A stretch of 64,000 nt of DNA from Pseudomonas alkylphenolica. GTDB lineage: Bacteria; Pseudomonadota; Gammaproteobacteria; Pseudomonadales; Pseudomonadaceae. The DNA is taken from positions 1,543,501-1,607,500 of the forward strand of contig NZ_CP009048.1 in NCBI RefSeq assembly GCF_000746525.1, given 5' to 3'. The translations under genes and the position numbers were made by a program. Positions 7,154-15,738 of the stretch are shown here, piece after piece. The stretch's first letter is position 1; each line of letters starts with the position of its first letter. The notes under the pieces were generated by a model. The model was not told the origin of the DNA. It saw only the letters and a program-made list of their open reading frames with translations, and made no database searches.

Positions 7154-8317
7154 TCACTGGGCTGTTGGCTGACTTTGCAGGTGTTGGCAGTGCCAGAACA
7201 GGCGTACAGCAACCAATAGGCAACCAATCAGCAAGCCGGCGCCAAATACCAGCAGGGCAACCCTGGAACCCAGACGGTCAGCCAATAGTCCGGTAAAAAT
7301 CACCGGCAAGCTGAAGCCCAGGTAAGCAAGCAGAAAAAAGCCTGCGCTGGCGCGGGTTTTTTCGGCCCCTGCAAGCATGTTTACCGCCGACAATCCACCC
7401 AGATAGACAAAGCCATAGCAGGCACTGCTGGCGGCCACCGTCCCGAGCAGCACGGCGACCAGTTGACCGCGATCAGCACCCCAGGCCAGCAACGCATAGC
7501 TGCAGGGCAATACCATCAAGCCGAGCAAAGTCGCTTTGTCAGGCGCCATACGCCGGGCCAGTGGCTGGAACAACAGGCCGCAGCTGATCACGCAGAAGGT
7601 CGAGAAGCCGGACCAATCGGCCAGGCCGTGTTGTTTGAGGATCGACGGCAGCAAGGCGATGACCAGACCGACGCAGGCCCACGCCAGCAGGATCGCCAGG
7701 CCATAAGGCAGGCTGCCTGCGGGATAGCTGGGCAGGCGTAGCCACGGGCCCTGGGTATCGCGACGTTGATCGGGAAGACGCCACACCGCCAGCAGGGCCA
7801 GGCCAGCTAGTAGCAGGTGCAAGTAGAAGCTTTCAGGTGTCAGGCTCGGCCCACGCAACAGGAACAGACTGGTCAACGCAGCGCCAAGGCCAAAGCCCAG
7901 TGAGGTACTGGCAGTGACCCACGTGGCCGCACGCTGATGGTCGCCGTTGTGCATCAGTTCACTCATGTAGGCGGTGCCCGTCGCCGAGGCCAGCGCTGTG
8001 CCGATGCCCAGCAGCAAGCGTGCCAGCCCCAGTGCTTCCAGGGTTGGCGCCAGCAGCATCAGCAGGGTGGCCAGCATCGACAAGCCCAGGGTGACGATGA
8101 TCAGGGGGCGCCGCCCGACCCGGTCCGCCAGGCCACCGAGCAGCAACAGTACCGGCACCACACCGACGACATAAGCTGAAAAAGCCAGCGCCGTGGCTGC
8201 GGCACCGGTTCCGGAAAGCTCGGCATAGGTCGTATACAGGGGAGCCTGCAGGTTGACCGCAAAAGTGATCAGGCACAGGGCGAAGGCCAGCAGGGCAGGG
8301 GAACGCTGGGTGGGCAT
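7154..8317 (-). CDS. MFS transporter
   Basis: A 387-residue, 12-helix major facilitator protein of the inner membrane. The loop between helices 2 and 3, GGLADRVGRRPLIIVTL, is the MFS signature; a second copy LLADRLGSR occurs in the C-terminal half. Start chosen at 8317 (MPTQRSPALLAFAL) because AAAAGGAGCCC lies just upstream; the longer frame back to 8467 adds soluble sequence that overlaps the divergent promoter. It is divergent from a MocR-type regulator, whose operator-like repeat lies in the shared gap, so the regulator probably controls it. Substrate unknown; the family often exports drugs or metabolites. Confidence 0.88.
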   Translation of the reverse strand: MPTQRSPALLAFALCLITFAVNLQAPLYTTYAELSGTGAAATALAFSAYVVGVVPVLLLLGGLADRVGRRPLIIVTLGLSMLATLLMLLAPTLEALGLARLLLGIGTALASATGTAYMSELMHNGDHQRAATWVTASTSLGFGLGAALTSLFLLRGPSLTPESFYLHLLLAGLALLAVWRLPDQRRDTQGPWLRLPSYPAGSLPYGLAILLAWACVGLVIALLPSILKQHGLADWSGFSTFCVISCGLLFQPLARRMAPDKATLLGLMVLPCSYALLAWGADRGQLVAVLLGTVAASSACYGFVYLGGLSAVNMLAGAEKTRASAGFFLLAYLGFSLPVIFTGLLADRLGSRVALLVFGAGLLIGCLLVAVRLFWHCQHLQSQPTAQ

Positions 8318-8399
8318 AGTGGGCTCCTTTTCGATACCGTGACTATCCGGTGACCACCAAGGACTCTCAAGGCACACTGGCCGGGGATTTGTGATTAAC

Positions 8400-8422
8400 T
8401 GTTCGGACAAAACTACCGAACA
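8400..8422. promoter_or_regulatory. inverted repeat between MFS and MocR-type genes
   Basis: TGTTCGG (8400-8406) and CCGAACA (8416-8422) are perfect arms with a 9-base spacer in the 113-base divergent gap, only 9 bases before the regulator start. The position suits autoregulation by the MocR-type protein. Confidence 0.45.
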
Positions 8423-8430
8423 CTTTGCCC

Positions 8431-9813
8431 ATGAACCTGACACTTGACCGTCAATCCTCCACGCCATTGGTCCAGCAGGTCACGGATCAGTTGCAGGGCT
8501 GGATCGAACAGCAACGCCTGCGTCCCGGCAGCCGCCTGCCATCGATCCGCCAGTTGGCGCGCGAGCAGGGCATCAGCCAGTCCTGTGTGATCGAAGCTTA
8601 TGACCGGCTGGTGGCGACGGGTTTACTGGAGGCTCGGCATGGTGCCGGCTTTTTTGTCGCTGAACAGCGGCTAAGTGCTGCACTGGTTGATCAGCCATTT
8701 CGCGATGAAACCTTTGCCAATCGCTGGCAACAGTTCAGCGATGCCCCGGTCGATCTGCTCAATCTGTGTTGTGGCTGGGTGCCTTCCAGCTGGCGCGCTA
8801 CCGAAGCGATCGCCCAGGCTGTGCGTCACGTCAGCCGTGGGCCGGTGGAAGATCTGCTCGACTACTGTCCACCGTTGGGGCTGGCCAGTTTGCGCGCTCA
8901 ATTGCACAAGGTCCTGGGGCAGATCGGTATCCAGGTCAGTCCCCAGCAGATCCTTACGACCCAGGGCGCCAGTCATGCTCTCGACTTGCTGGTGCGAACC
9001 CTGCTCAAGCCTGGTGACAAGGTCGTGGTGGAAAGTCCGGGGTACTACAACTTGTACAACCTGCTGCGCCAGCATCAGATCGAAATGCTGCTGGTGCCAC
9101 GTACCGCCGCAGGCCCGGACCTGCAAGTACTGGAAGACCTGCTCAAGCGCCATCGGCCGCGTTGCCTGTACATCAACAGTCTGTATCACAACCCCACTGG
9201 CAGTAGCCTGACCCCAAAGGTGGCTTACCGCTTGCTGGAGCTCGCTCGTGAGCATGATGTACAGATCATCGAAGACGATATCTATGCCGACTTTCAGGAC
9301 GGTGCAGTAACGCGTCTGGCCACCCTGGACGCCGAGCAGCGGGTAATTTACCTCGCCAGCTTTTCCAAGACCTTGAGCAGCTCGTTACGCGTCGGCTACC
9401 TGGTGGCGGAACCCGCACTGGTCGCCCGCCTGGCCGAACTGAAGATGGTTGCCGGGCTGGGTACTTGCCGGTTCAGCGAGCAGGTGGTGGCACAGATGCT
9501 CGCCAGTGGTTCGTACCGCAAAAGCGTGGCGCGCCTGCGTCCGCGCCTGGCGCAGCACATGGCCAAGGCGCTGGGGCAACTGGAAGCCAGCGGCTGGCAG
9601 GTATTTACCGAGCCTTATGGCGGGATGTTTGTCTGGGCGCGCTGCCCTGGTTGGGATTTCGCCGCGCTCAATCGAGAAGCATTGGCTTGTTCGGTGCTGC
9701 TGGCGCCGGGCAGTGCATTTGATCCGCAGGGGGCTGCCAGTGACTGGTTGCGGATCAATGTCGCCTACGTTCAGGACCAGCGCGCCCAGGCGTTCTTCCA
9801 AAGCACCAGATGA
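8431..9813 (+). CDS. MocR/PdxR-type transcription factor (GntR HTH fused to aminotransferase domain)
   Basis: A 460-residue fusion. The first ~75 residues are a GntR winged helix (GSRLPSIRQLAREQGISQSC); the rest is a fold-type I aminotransferase domain with NPTGSSLTPK, DDIYADF and the PLP-lysine motif SFSKTLSSSLRVGYL. Such regulators sense an amino acid or pyridoxal phosphate and control neighbouring transport or metabolism genes. The MFS gene is divergent with a shared operator-like repeat, so it is the likely target. The ATG at 8431 is preferred over TTG at 8425; no strong ribosome-binding site is visible. The gene is followed by a REP pair. Confidence 0.92.
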   Translation: MNLTLDRQSSTPLVQQVTDQLQGWIEQQRLRPGSRLPSIRQLAREQGISQSCVIEAYDRLVATGLLEARHGAGFFVAEQRLSAALVDQPFRDETFANRWQQFSDAPVDLLNLCCGWVPSSWRATEAIAQAVRHVSRGPVEDLLDYCPPLGLASLRAQLHKVLGQIGIQVSPQQILTTQGASHALDLLVRTLLKPGDKVVVESPGYYNLYNLLRQHQIEMLLVPRTAAGPDLQVLEDLLKRHRPRCLYINSLYHNPTGSSLTPKVAYRLLELAREHDVQIIEDDIYADFQDGAVTRLATLDAEQRVIYLASFSKTLSSSLRVGYLVAEPALVARLAELKMVAGLGTCRFSEQVVAQMLASGSYRKSVARLRPRLAQHMAKALGQLEASGWQVFTEPYGGMFVWARCPGWDFAALNREALACSVLLAPGSAFDPQGAASDWLRINVAYVQDQRAQAFFQSTR

Positions 9814-9817
9814 ACCG

Positions 9818-9886
9818 GTGGGAGCGGGCTTGCCCCGCGATTACGGGTGTTAGACACATCGCATCGCGGGGCAAGCCCGCTCCTAC
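9818..9886. repeat. REP pair (inverted) after the MocR-type gene
   Basis: Inverted pair of the REP unit between the convergent ends of the regulator and benE; the second copy ends CTCCTAC instead of CTCCCAC. Confidence 0.9.
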
Positions 9887-9895
9887 AGAAGCACT

Positions 9896-11089
9896 TCAGG
9901 CACTTTTGCGCCAGTTGAGAATCATCAGCGTCAACACCCCGGCGACAATCCCCCAGAACGCCGAGCCGATCGAGAACAGGGTAAAGCCCGACGCGGTGAC
10001 CATGAAGGTAATCAACGCCGCTTCGCGCTCTTTGGCTTCATTCATGGCAACCGTCAGGCCGTTCATGATCGAGCCGAACAGCGCCAGGGCAGCAATCGAC
10101 AGCACCAGCTCTTTCGGCAAGGCCGCGAACAGGGCGGCCAGGGTGGCACCGAATATGCCGGCGACGCCATAGAAAATCCCGCACCAGACCGCTGCTGTAT
10201 AGCGTTTTTTCGGGTCTTCATGGGCGTGCGGGCCGGTACAGATCGCCGCGCTGATCGCCGCCAGGTTGATGCCATGTGAGCCGAAGGGCGCCAATACCAG
10301 CGAGGCCAGGCCGGTCACCGAGATCAGGGGTGAGGCCGGCACCTGATAGCCGTCGGCCCGCAACACGGCAACGCCCGGCATGTTCTGAGAGGTCATGGCG
10401 ACCACGAACAGTGGAATGCCGATGCTGATGGTGGCAGCCAGGGAAAAGCTTGGGGTGGTCCACACCGGGGTTGCCACCTCCAGGCTGAAACCACTGAAAT
10501 CCAGCAGGCCCATGGCACCGGACAACGCGGTGCCCACCAGCAACGCGGCGAGCACGGCATAACGCGGCGACAGGCGCTTGATGATCAGGTAACTGAAGAA
10601 CATCCCCAGCACCAGCGCGGTGCGGTGCTGGGCGGCAATGAAGATTTCGCTGCCGATCTTGAACAGGATACCGGCCAGCAATGCCGATGCCAGTGAGGCT
10701 GGAATGCGTTTGACCAGGCGTTCGAAACTGCCGGTCAGGCCGCAGATCACCACCAGCACGGCGCAGGTGATGTAGGCGCCGATGGCTTCACCATAGCTGA
10801 CGCCGCCAAGGCTGGTGATCAACAGCGCCGCCCCCGGGGTCGACCATGCCACCGTCACCGGCGTGCGATAGCGCAATGACAGGCCGATGCTGCACACTGC
10901 CATGCCGATCGACAGGGCCCAGATCCACGATGAGATTTGCGCGCTGGTCAAACCGGCTGCCTGGCCAGCCTGGAACATCAATACCAGGGAGCTGGTGTAG
11001 CCGGTCAGCATGGCAATAAAACCTGCGACCACGGCCGAGGGTGAGGAGTCAGCCAAAGGGCGCAGTTGCGCGGAAGTGGCATCGGGCAT
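9896..11089 (-). CDS. BenE-family benzoate/H+ symporter-like transporter
   Basis: A 397-residue inner-membrane protein with about 12 hydrophobic segments. The opening VVAGFIAMLTGYTSSLVLMFQA and the stretch VAMTSQNMPGVAVLRADGY, followed by GSHGINLAAISAAICTG, are the distinctive BenE signatures. The family imports benzoate, but paralogues far from benzoate catabolism genes are common in Pseudomonas and their substrates are unknown. No ben or cat genes are nearby, so I infer only family membership. AAGGAATGCCCC precedes the ATG. It is divergent from the glutathione transferase gene. Confidence 0.9.
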   Translation of the reverse strand: MPDATSAQLRPLADSSPSAVVAGFIAMLTGYTSSLVLMFQAGQAAGLTSAQISSWIWALSIGMAVCSIGLSLRYRTPVTVAWSTPGAALLITSLGGVSYGEAIGAYITCAVLVVICGLTGSFERLVKRIPASLASALLAGILFKIGSEIFIAAQHRTALVLGMFFSYLIIKRLSPRYAVLAALLVGTALSGAMGLLDFSGFSLEVATPVWTTPSFSLAATISIGIPLFVVAMTSQNMPGVAVLRADGYQVPASPLISVTGLASLVLAPFGSHGINLAAISAAICTGPHAHEDPKKRYTAAVWCGIFYGVAGIFGATLAALFAALPKELVLSIAALALFGSIMNGLTVAMNEAKEREAALITFMVTASGFTLFSIGSAFWGIVAGVLTLMILNWRKSA

Positions 11090-11234
11090 GGGGCATTCCT
11101 TGTTCTAGGTGTAAGCAGATTTTGCAGACTAACGCGCAGGCTTGCCTTTCTTGCCATACAGCAGGCATTGCATTTAGCCGTACAGTCGCCAACTATGGGG
11201 GCGGGTACGATTCAGCCATTGAGTGGGGGGAGAG

Positions 11235-11837
11235 ATGTACAAGGTTTACGGTGATTACCAGTCGGGTAACTGCTACAAGGTCAAGCTGATGCTGCACTTG
11301 CTTGGTCTGCCTTATGAATGGCATTCGGTGGATATCCTCAAGGGCGAGACGGAAACCCCGGCGTTTCTGGCTATGAACCCCAATGGCAAGGTGCCAGTGC
11401 TGGAGCTTGAAGACGGCACCTACCTGTGGGAATCCAACGCGATCCTGAACTTTCTCGCCGATGGCACCGAATTCCTGCCCAGCGAGCCGCGCTTGCGCAC
11501 CCAGGTGCTGCAGTGGCAGTTCTTCGAGCAATACAGCCACGAGCCGTACATAGCCGTGGCGCGCTTCATCCAGTTTTACCTGGGTCTGCCGCAAGAGCGC
11601 CTGGAGGAATACAAGACCCTGCACAAAGGCGGCTACAAGGCTTTGCGGGTGATGGAGAAGCAGCTGCAGCTAACGCCTTATCTGGTCGGCGACCGCTACT
11701 CGATTGCCGATGTTGCGCTATACGCCTACACCCATGTCGCCCAGCAGGGTGGTTTTGACCTGGACGCCTATCCGGGCATTCAGGCATGGCTGGATCGGGT
11801 CGCCAGCCATCCCCGTCATGTGACTATGATCGGGTAA
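11235..11837 (+). CDS. glutathione S-transferase
   Basis: A 200-residue cytosolic-type glutathione transferase. The N-terminal thioredoxin-like domain has SGNCYKVKLML (active-site Ser/Cys region), NGKVPVLEL with the conserved cis-proline and ESNAILNFLA; the helical C-terminal domain has SIADVALYAYTH with the conserved Asp. It would conjugate glutathione to electrophiles. GGGGGAGAG immediately before 11235 supports this start over the in-frame ATG at 11223. A REP pair follows and a glutaredoxin-like gene converges on it. The acceptor substrate cannot be predicted. Confidence 0.92.
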   Translation: MYKVYGDYQSGNCYKVKLMLHLLGLPYEWHSVDILKGETETPAFLAMNPNGKVPVLELEDGTYLWESNAILNFLADGTEFLPSEPRLRTQVLQWQFFEQYSHEPYIAVARFIQFYLGLPQERLEEYKTLHKGGYKALRVMEKQLQLTPYLVGDRYSIADVALYAYTHVAQQGGFDLDAYPGIQAWLDRVASHPRHVTMIG

Positions 11838-11842
11838 ACACT

Positions 11843-11913
11843 GTGGGAGCGGGCTTGCCCCGCGATTGCGGTCTGTCAGCCACATCGCAATCGCGGGGCA
11901 AGCCTGCTCCTAC
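11843..11913. repeat. REP pair (inverted) after glutathione transferase
   Basis: Inverted REP pair; the second copy carries AAGCCTGCTCC, one difference from the consensus. It lies two bases from the stop of the convergent gene. Confidence 0.9.
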
Positions 11914-11914
11914 C

Positions 11915-12286
11915 TTACACTGCCGAAAAACGCTTGTTGAGGTAATCGATGATCACCTTGGATTCGTACATCCAGGTGGTCTTGCCGTCTTCTTCAATAC
12001 GCAGGCACGGCACTTTGACCTTGCCACCTTCATTGAGCAGTGCCTGGCGATCCTGTTCGTTGTTTTTCGCATCGCGCAGGGCCACCGGCACGTTCAGGCG
12101 GTGCAGGGTGCGGCGGGTTTTCACGCAGAACGGGCAGGCGTGGAACTGGTACAGGCTCAAGCCCTTGGCCTGTTGCTCGACCAGCGCCTGGGTGGCCGGT
12201 TCGCGTTTGAGTTTGGCCGGGCGGCTGATCCAGTCACCGAACACAATCAACTGACCCAAGCCGACACGCAGTGCTTTGACGATCAT
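11915..12286 (-). CDS. glutaredoxin-like / GST N-terminal domain protein
   Basis: A 123-residue protein with a thioredoxin fold after a ~40-residue N-terminal extension. The motif ACPFCVKTRR is a glutaredoxin-type dithiol site, KVPCLRIEEDGKTTWMYES holds the cis-proline and glutathione-binding Ser. It is most like glutaredoxins of the GrxB/GST-N type and probably catalyses glutathione-dependent disulfide exchange. The N-terminus VGLGQLIVFGDWISRP is hydrophobic enough to be a membrane anchor. AGGAGTTGCC precedes the ATG. It lies just downstream of folE on the same strand, beyond the folE terminator. Confidence 0.85.
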   Translation of the reverse strand: MIVKALRVGLGQLIVFGDWISRPAKLKREPATQALVEQQAKGLSLYQFHACPFCVKTRRTLHRLNVPVALRDAKNNEQDRQALLNEGGKVKVPCLRIEEDGKTTWMYESKVIIDYLNKRFSAV

Positions 12287-12299
12287 GGCAACTCCTAAG

Positions 12300-12331
12300 A
12301 ATAAAAAAAGCCGACCACGAAAGGTCGGCTT
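12300..12331 (-). terminator. rho-independent terminator after folE
   Basis: AAGCCGACC (12308-12316) pairs with GGTCGGCTT (12323-12331); on the minus strand the stem is followed by a run of seven T. It lies 15 bases after the folE stop codon. Confidence 0.85.
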
Positions 12332-12345
12332 GCAGTCAGGCCCGA

Positions 12346-12891
12346 TTACTTGATCAGGCTGAGAAACTCGCTGCGGGTCGCGGCATTTTCACGGAATTCG
12401 CCGAGCATCACCGAGGTGATCATGGTCGAGTTCTGTTTTTCCACGCCGCGCATCATCATGCACATGTGCTTGGCTTCGATGACCACCGCCACGCCCAGGG
12501 CGCCGGTGACCTTCTGGATCGCCTCGGCCACCTGGCGGCTGAGGTTTTCCTGGATCTGCAGGCGACGTGCGTACATGTCGACGATCCGCGCAACCTTGGA
12601 CAGGCCCAGGACCTTGCCATCGGGGATGTAGGCGACGTGAGCCTTGCCGATGAATGGCAGCATGTGGTGTTCGCACAGCGAGTACAGCTCGATGTCCTTG
12701 ACCAGGACCATTTCGCTGTTATCGGAGCTGAACAGTGCGCCGTTGGTCACTTCTTCCAGGGTTTGTTCATAACCGCGGCAAAGGTACTGCATGGCCTTCG
12801 CAGCCCGCTTGGGCGTGTCGAGCAGGCCCTCGCGGGAGACGTCCTCGCCGAGCTGGCCGAGGATAGCGGTGTAGTTCTGTTCCAGGGACAT
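12346..12891 (-). CDS. folE: GTP cyclohydrolase I
   Basis: The 181-residue enzyme converts GTP to dihydroneopterin triphosphate, the first step towards tetrahydrofolate. The zinc and active-site region [18 protein letters not shown], the [20 protein letters not shown] block and [11 protein letters not shown] (second zinc Cys and catalytic His) are all present, as in type IA enzymes. Length is normal for short bacterial forms. It is preceded by AGGTAGATCC and followed by a good terminator. Pseudomonas often has more than one folE copy, so whether this is the main one is not clear from the window. Confidence 0.96.
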   Translation of the reverse strand: MSLEQNYTAILGQLGEDVSREGLLDTPKRAAKAMQYLCRGYEQTLEEVTNGALFSSDNSEMVLVKDIELYSLCEHHMLPFIGKAHVAYIPDGKVLGLSKVARIVDMYARRLQIQENLSRQVAEAIQKVTGALGVAVVIEAKHMCMMMRGVEKQNSTMITSVMLGEFRENAATRSEFLSLIK

Positions 12892-12960
12892 GGATCTACC
12901 TGTGGGATTTATCGCAAACGCGAAGGGTACGGCGGCTGTGGCGGCGCTGCAAGTACGGCG

Positions 12961-13518
12961 TTACTCGTCACGGCCTTCGAGCATGGTTCGTTTGAGCATC
13001 ACGTACACCGCCCCGGTACCGCCATGACGGGCCTGGCACGAGGTAAACCCCAGTACCTGCGGGTGTTGGCGCAGCCAGGTGTTGACGTGACTCTTGATCA
13101 TCGGCTTCTTGCCATCCAGGCGTACGGCCTTGCCATGGGTGACGCGCACGCAGCGTACTTCGAAGCGGGTGGCCTCGGCGAGGAACGCCCAGAGGGTTTC
13201 GCGGGCTTTTTCCACGTTCATGCCGTGCAGGTCGAGGCTGCCCTCGAAACCGATCTGGCCGAGCTTGAGCTTGCGCATCTGGCTTTCCTGGACGCCGTCA
13301 CGGCTCCAGTGCAGGTCGTCTTCGGGGCCTACATCGATGACAAACTGGTCCGACAAGCCATCGACCACATTCTGGTCGCTACGTACCGTCGCGGCCTGAC
13401 GCAGGCCGGCCAGTTGCTTGCGGTCGGCTTTGGGTTTGCCGATTTCGGCGCGATCATGCTTGATCGGCTTGACGCCGCGCATCTCGCTTTTGAACAGGGA
13501 AAAATCGTCGTCTTGCAT
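12961..13518 (-). CDS. Smr-domain protein (SmrA/SmrB type)
   Basis: A 185-residue protein whose C-terminal ~90 residues form a stand-alone Smr domain: SLDLHGMNVEKAR, RVTHGKAV and the final RHGGTGAVYVML. Small Smr proteins are endonucleases or nicking enzymes; E. coli SmrB cleaves mRNA at collided ribosomes and gives its substrates to rescue factors. The basic, charged N-terminal half (FKSEMRGVKPIKHDR) matches the SmrA/SmrB layout. The neighbouring prmB gene, also a ribosome-linked function, is a common partner of smrB. The choice between SmrA and SmrB is not certain. Confidence 0.88.
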   Translation of the reverse strand: MQDDDFSLFKSEMRGVKPIKHDRAEIGKPKADRKQLAGLRQAATVRSDQNVVDGLSDQFVIDVGPEDDLHWSRDGVQESQMRKLKLGQIGFEGSLDLHGMNVEKARETLWAFLAEATRFEVRCVRVTHGKAVRLDGKKPMIKSHVNTWLRQHPQVLGFTSCQARHGGTGAVYVMLKRTMLEGRDE

Positions 13519-13570
13519 GTAAGCCTCCGCCTGGGCGGCGTAGTTTACGCGACTCCCCCGCAGGTTGCAG

Positions 13571-13891
13571 TCAATCGTGTTTTTTCATCAGGTGGGGCGA
13601 CAGGTTCAGCTCACGGCTGCGGCGCAAGCGCAGACGGCTGCGGCGCCAGAACCAGATGCCCAGGTACAGCAGCACCAGGCCGCCTGCGAGTACGACTGCG
13701 GCACCCGCGCGGTTGGCGTTGAGCTCGGCCAGTGCTTCAAGGTTGCCGAGCAGGCTGGCGGCGCCGGCCATGACCAGCAGCACGCCAAGGGTGGCCAGCA
13801 GCGCCGAAAAGGCGGCTGCCAGGCGTGCGCCCCAATTGCGTGGCTCACGCTGGCGCAAGCGCTTGGCATCGAAACCGTCGGACAACTTCAT
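13571..13891 (-). CDS. hypothetical protein with two transmembrane helices
   Basis: The 106-residue product has two hydrophobic segments, about residues 25-48 (AAAFSALLATLGVLLVMAG) and 62-83 (AGAAVVLAGGLVLLYLGIWFW), followed by a very basic tail RRSRLRLRRSREL. It is probably a small inner-membrane protein with both ends in the cytoplasm. No family is recognised. It shares a strand with smr and folE and may be transcribed with the isochorismatase-fold gene upstream (76-base gap). Confidence 0.65.
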   Translation of the reverse strand: MKLSDGFDAKRLRQREPRNWGARLAAAFSALLATLGVLLVMAGAASLLGNLEALAELNANRAGAAVVLAGGLVLLYLGIWFWRRSRLRLRRSRELNLSPHLMKKHD

Positions 13892-13967
13892 GCCGATTTC
13901 CTCTGTGGATATCCGGATGTTGACCGAAATAGCGCAAGGTGGTTCCGCCAGCCCGTCGGATGACCGA

Positions 13968-14558
13968 TCAGATCAGGCTGCTGGTCGGGGCCACACAAGC
14001 GAAGTTGTCGGCCATGATCGCCATTTCGCTTTGCTGGATCTGTGCAGCGGCAATGATCCCTCCCTTGAACGGCAGGTCGCGGGTAGCGCAGGCATCCTCG
14101 ATCAGGGTGCAACGGTAACCATAGTCCTTGGCCCGGCGCACGGTGGTGCTGACGCTGGAATGGCTCATGAAACCGCAGACGATCAGGTCCAGGTGCCCGT
14201 ACTTCTGCAGGGTCTCATGCAGGGTGGTGTTCTTGAAGGCATTGGGCATGCGCTTTTCGATGATCACTTCATCGCCTTGCGGTTCAAGGCCTGGAATGAA
14301 CTCGCCGCGGGGCCCCTGTGGGTCGAACAGGCCACCGACGGTGCCAAGGTGGCGCACGTGGATGATCGGGCGACCGGCCTTGCGCGCGGCTTCGAGCATT
14401 TTAGCGATGTTCGCCACAGCCTCGTCCATACCCGACAGCGCCAGAGGACCGCTGAGGTACTCTTTTTGCGCGTCGATAATGACCAGGCTGGCATTGCTGA
14501 GCTTGGCGGGTGGATAGCCACGGCCGCTAAGGTGGAACATCGTCGTTGGAACAGACAT
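13968..14558 (-). CDS. isochorismatase-fold hydrolase with Ser in place of the nucleophilic Cys
   Basis: A 196-residue protein of the isochorismatase-like superfamily. The acid residue is D29 in LVIIDAQKEY and the lysine strand is GDEVIIEKRMPNAF. The segment that usually holds the catalytic cysteine (as in GxMSHMCVDTT) reads VCGFMSHSSVSTTVRRA, so S135 sits at the Cys position. Cysteine amidohydrolases need that Cys; true isochorismatases such as EntB and PhzD lack it. The enzyme may therefore be an isochorismate- or ether-type hydrolase, or inactive as an amidase. AAGGAGCCC precedes the ATG at 14558. Confidence 0.82.
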   Translation of the reverse strand: MSVPTTMFHLSGRGYPPAKLSNASLVIIDAQKEYLSGPLALSGMDEAVANIAKMLEAARKAGRPIIHVRHLGTVGGLFDPQGPRGEFIPGLEPQGDEVIIEKRMPNAFKNTTLHETLQKYGHLDLIVCGFMSHSSVSTTVRRAKDYGYRCTLIEDACATRDLPFKGGIIAAAQIQQSEMAIMADNFACVAPTSSLI

Positions 14559-14748
14559 CAAGGGCTCCTTTGGATAGGGCTTTTCAACCTATTGTCCCCT
14601 GCCTGAGCACTTATGTGAATGGCTTCGCGTACAAGCAGCGTCGTTAGTGGCCTGCAGCCATGTCGGCGAAACACTTACAGGCGGTTTTGACGAACCTTTT
14701 CTGTGATCGGGCTGTTAGAATTGCAGGTCGTCTTTCAAGGAGTCTGTT

Positions 14749-15657
14749 GTGATCACTTCTCGCCTGCGCACCCTGCGCGATCATATCCGTTGGGCTGTCA
14801 GCCGTTTTCATGAGCATGGCCTGTTTTTTGGACATGGTGCCGACAACGCCTGGGACGAAGCACGGCTGCTGGTGCTCGGCTCGGTGCATTTGCCCTGGGA
14901 GGTTGCCGACAGCTATCTGGACTGCCAGCTGGAAGACGACGAACTGGTGCACCTGCAGCGCTTGCTCAAGCGCCGCATCGAAGACCGCGTGCCGACCGCC
15001 TACCTGTTGGGCGAGGCGTGGTTCTGCGGTCTGGCCTTTATCGTCGACGAGCGCGTGCTGATTCCGCGTTCGCCCATTGGTGAGCTGATCGAAAAACGTT
15101 TCGAGCCGTGGCTGGCCAGCGAACCTGCGCGCATTCTCGACCTGTGCACCGGCTCCGGTTGCATCGGTATCGTCAGTGCCGAGGTATTCCCTGAAGCTGA
15201 AGTGGTGCTGGCCGATCTGTCGTTCGAAGCGCTGGAGGTGGCCAACCAGAACATCGAGCGTCATGGCCTGGAAGAGCGCGTCTATACCGTTCAGGGCGAT
15301 GGCTTCGACGGTTTGCCAGGGCAGCGCTTCGACCTGATCCTGTCCAACCCGCCGTATGTCGATGCCGAGGATTTCGCCGACATGCCGGATGAGTACCACC
15401 ATGAGCCGGAACTGGGCCTGGCCTGTGGCAACGACGGCCTGGACCTGGTGCGGCGCATGCTGGCCGAAGCGGCGGATCACCTGACCGAGAAGGGCTTGTT
15501 GATCGTCGAAGTCGGCAATAGCCAGGTGCACGTCGAAGCGCTGTACCCGGAAGTGGACTTTGCCTGGCTGGAGTTCGAGCGCGGTGGGCACGGTGTATTC
15601 ATGTTGACGGCGGAGCAGTGCCGGCAGCATCAGGGCCTGTTTGCTTCAAGGGTGTAA
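14749..15657 (+). CDS. prmB: ribosomal protein uL3 N5-glutamine methyltransferase
   Basis: A 302-residue methyltransferase of the HemK family. It has an N-terminal helical domain, the SAM loop [12 protein letters not shown], and the catalytic NPPY motif ([14 protein letters not shown]) that binds the substrate glutamine. PrmB modifies ribosomal protein L3 during large-subunit assembly. PrmC would be near prfA; here the gene is next to smr and aroC, which is the usual place of prmB. AAGGAG (14737-14742) directs the GTG start. A REP pair follows the stop codon. Confidence 0.95.
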   Translation: MITSRLRTLRDHIRWAVSRFHEHGLFFGHGADNAWDEARLLVLGSVHLPWEVADSYLDCQLEDDELVHLQRLLKRRIEDRVPTAYLLGEAWFCGLAFIVDERVLIPRSPIGELIEKRFEPWLASEPARILDLCTGSGCIGIVSAEVFPEAEVVLADLSFEALEVANQNIERHGLEERVYTVQGDGFDGLPGQRFDLILSNPPYVDAEDFADMPDEYHHEPELGLACGNDGLDLVRRMLAEAADHLTEKGLLIVEVGNSQVHVEALYPEVDFAWLEFERGGHGVFMLTAEQCRQHQGLFASRV

Positions 15658-15668
15658 TGGCTGAATCA

Positions 15669-15734
15669 ATCGCGGGGCAAGCCCGCTCCCACAGGGATGA
15701 ATTAAACCCTGTGGGAGCGGGCTTGCCCCGCGAT
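15669..15734. repeat. REP pair (inverted) after prmB
   Basis: Inverted REP pair in the order opposite to that after pyrF (reverse copy first), located between convergent gene ends. Confidence 0.9.
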
Positions 15735-15738
15735 GCTT

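Noticed and set aside
12466..13722. 418-codon plus-strand open frame
   Set aside because: Antisense to folE, smr and the two-helix membrane protein, all with clear family motifs.
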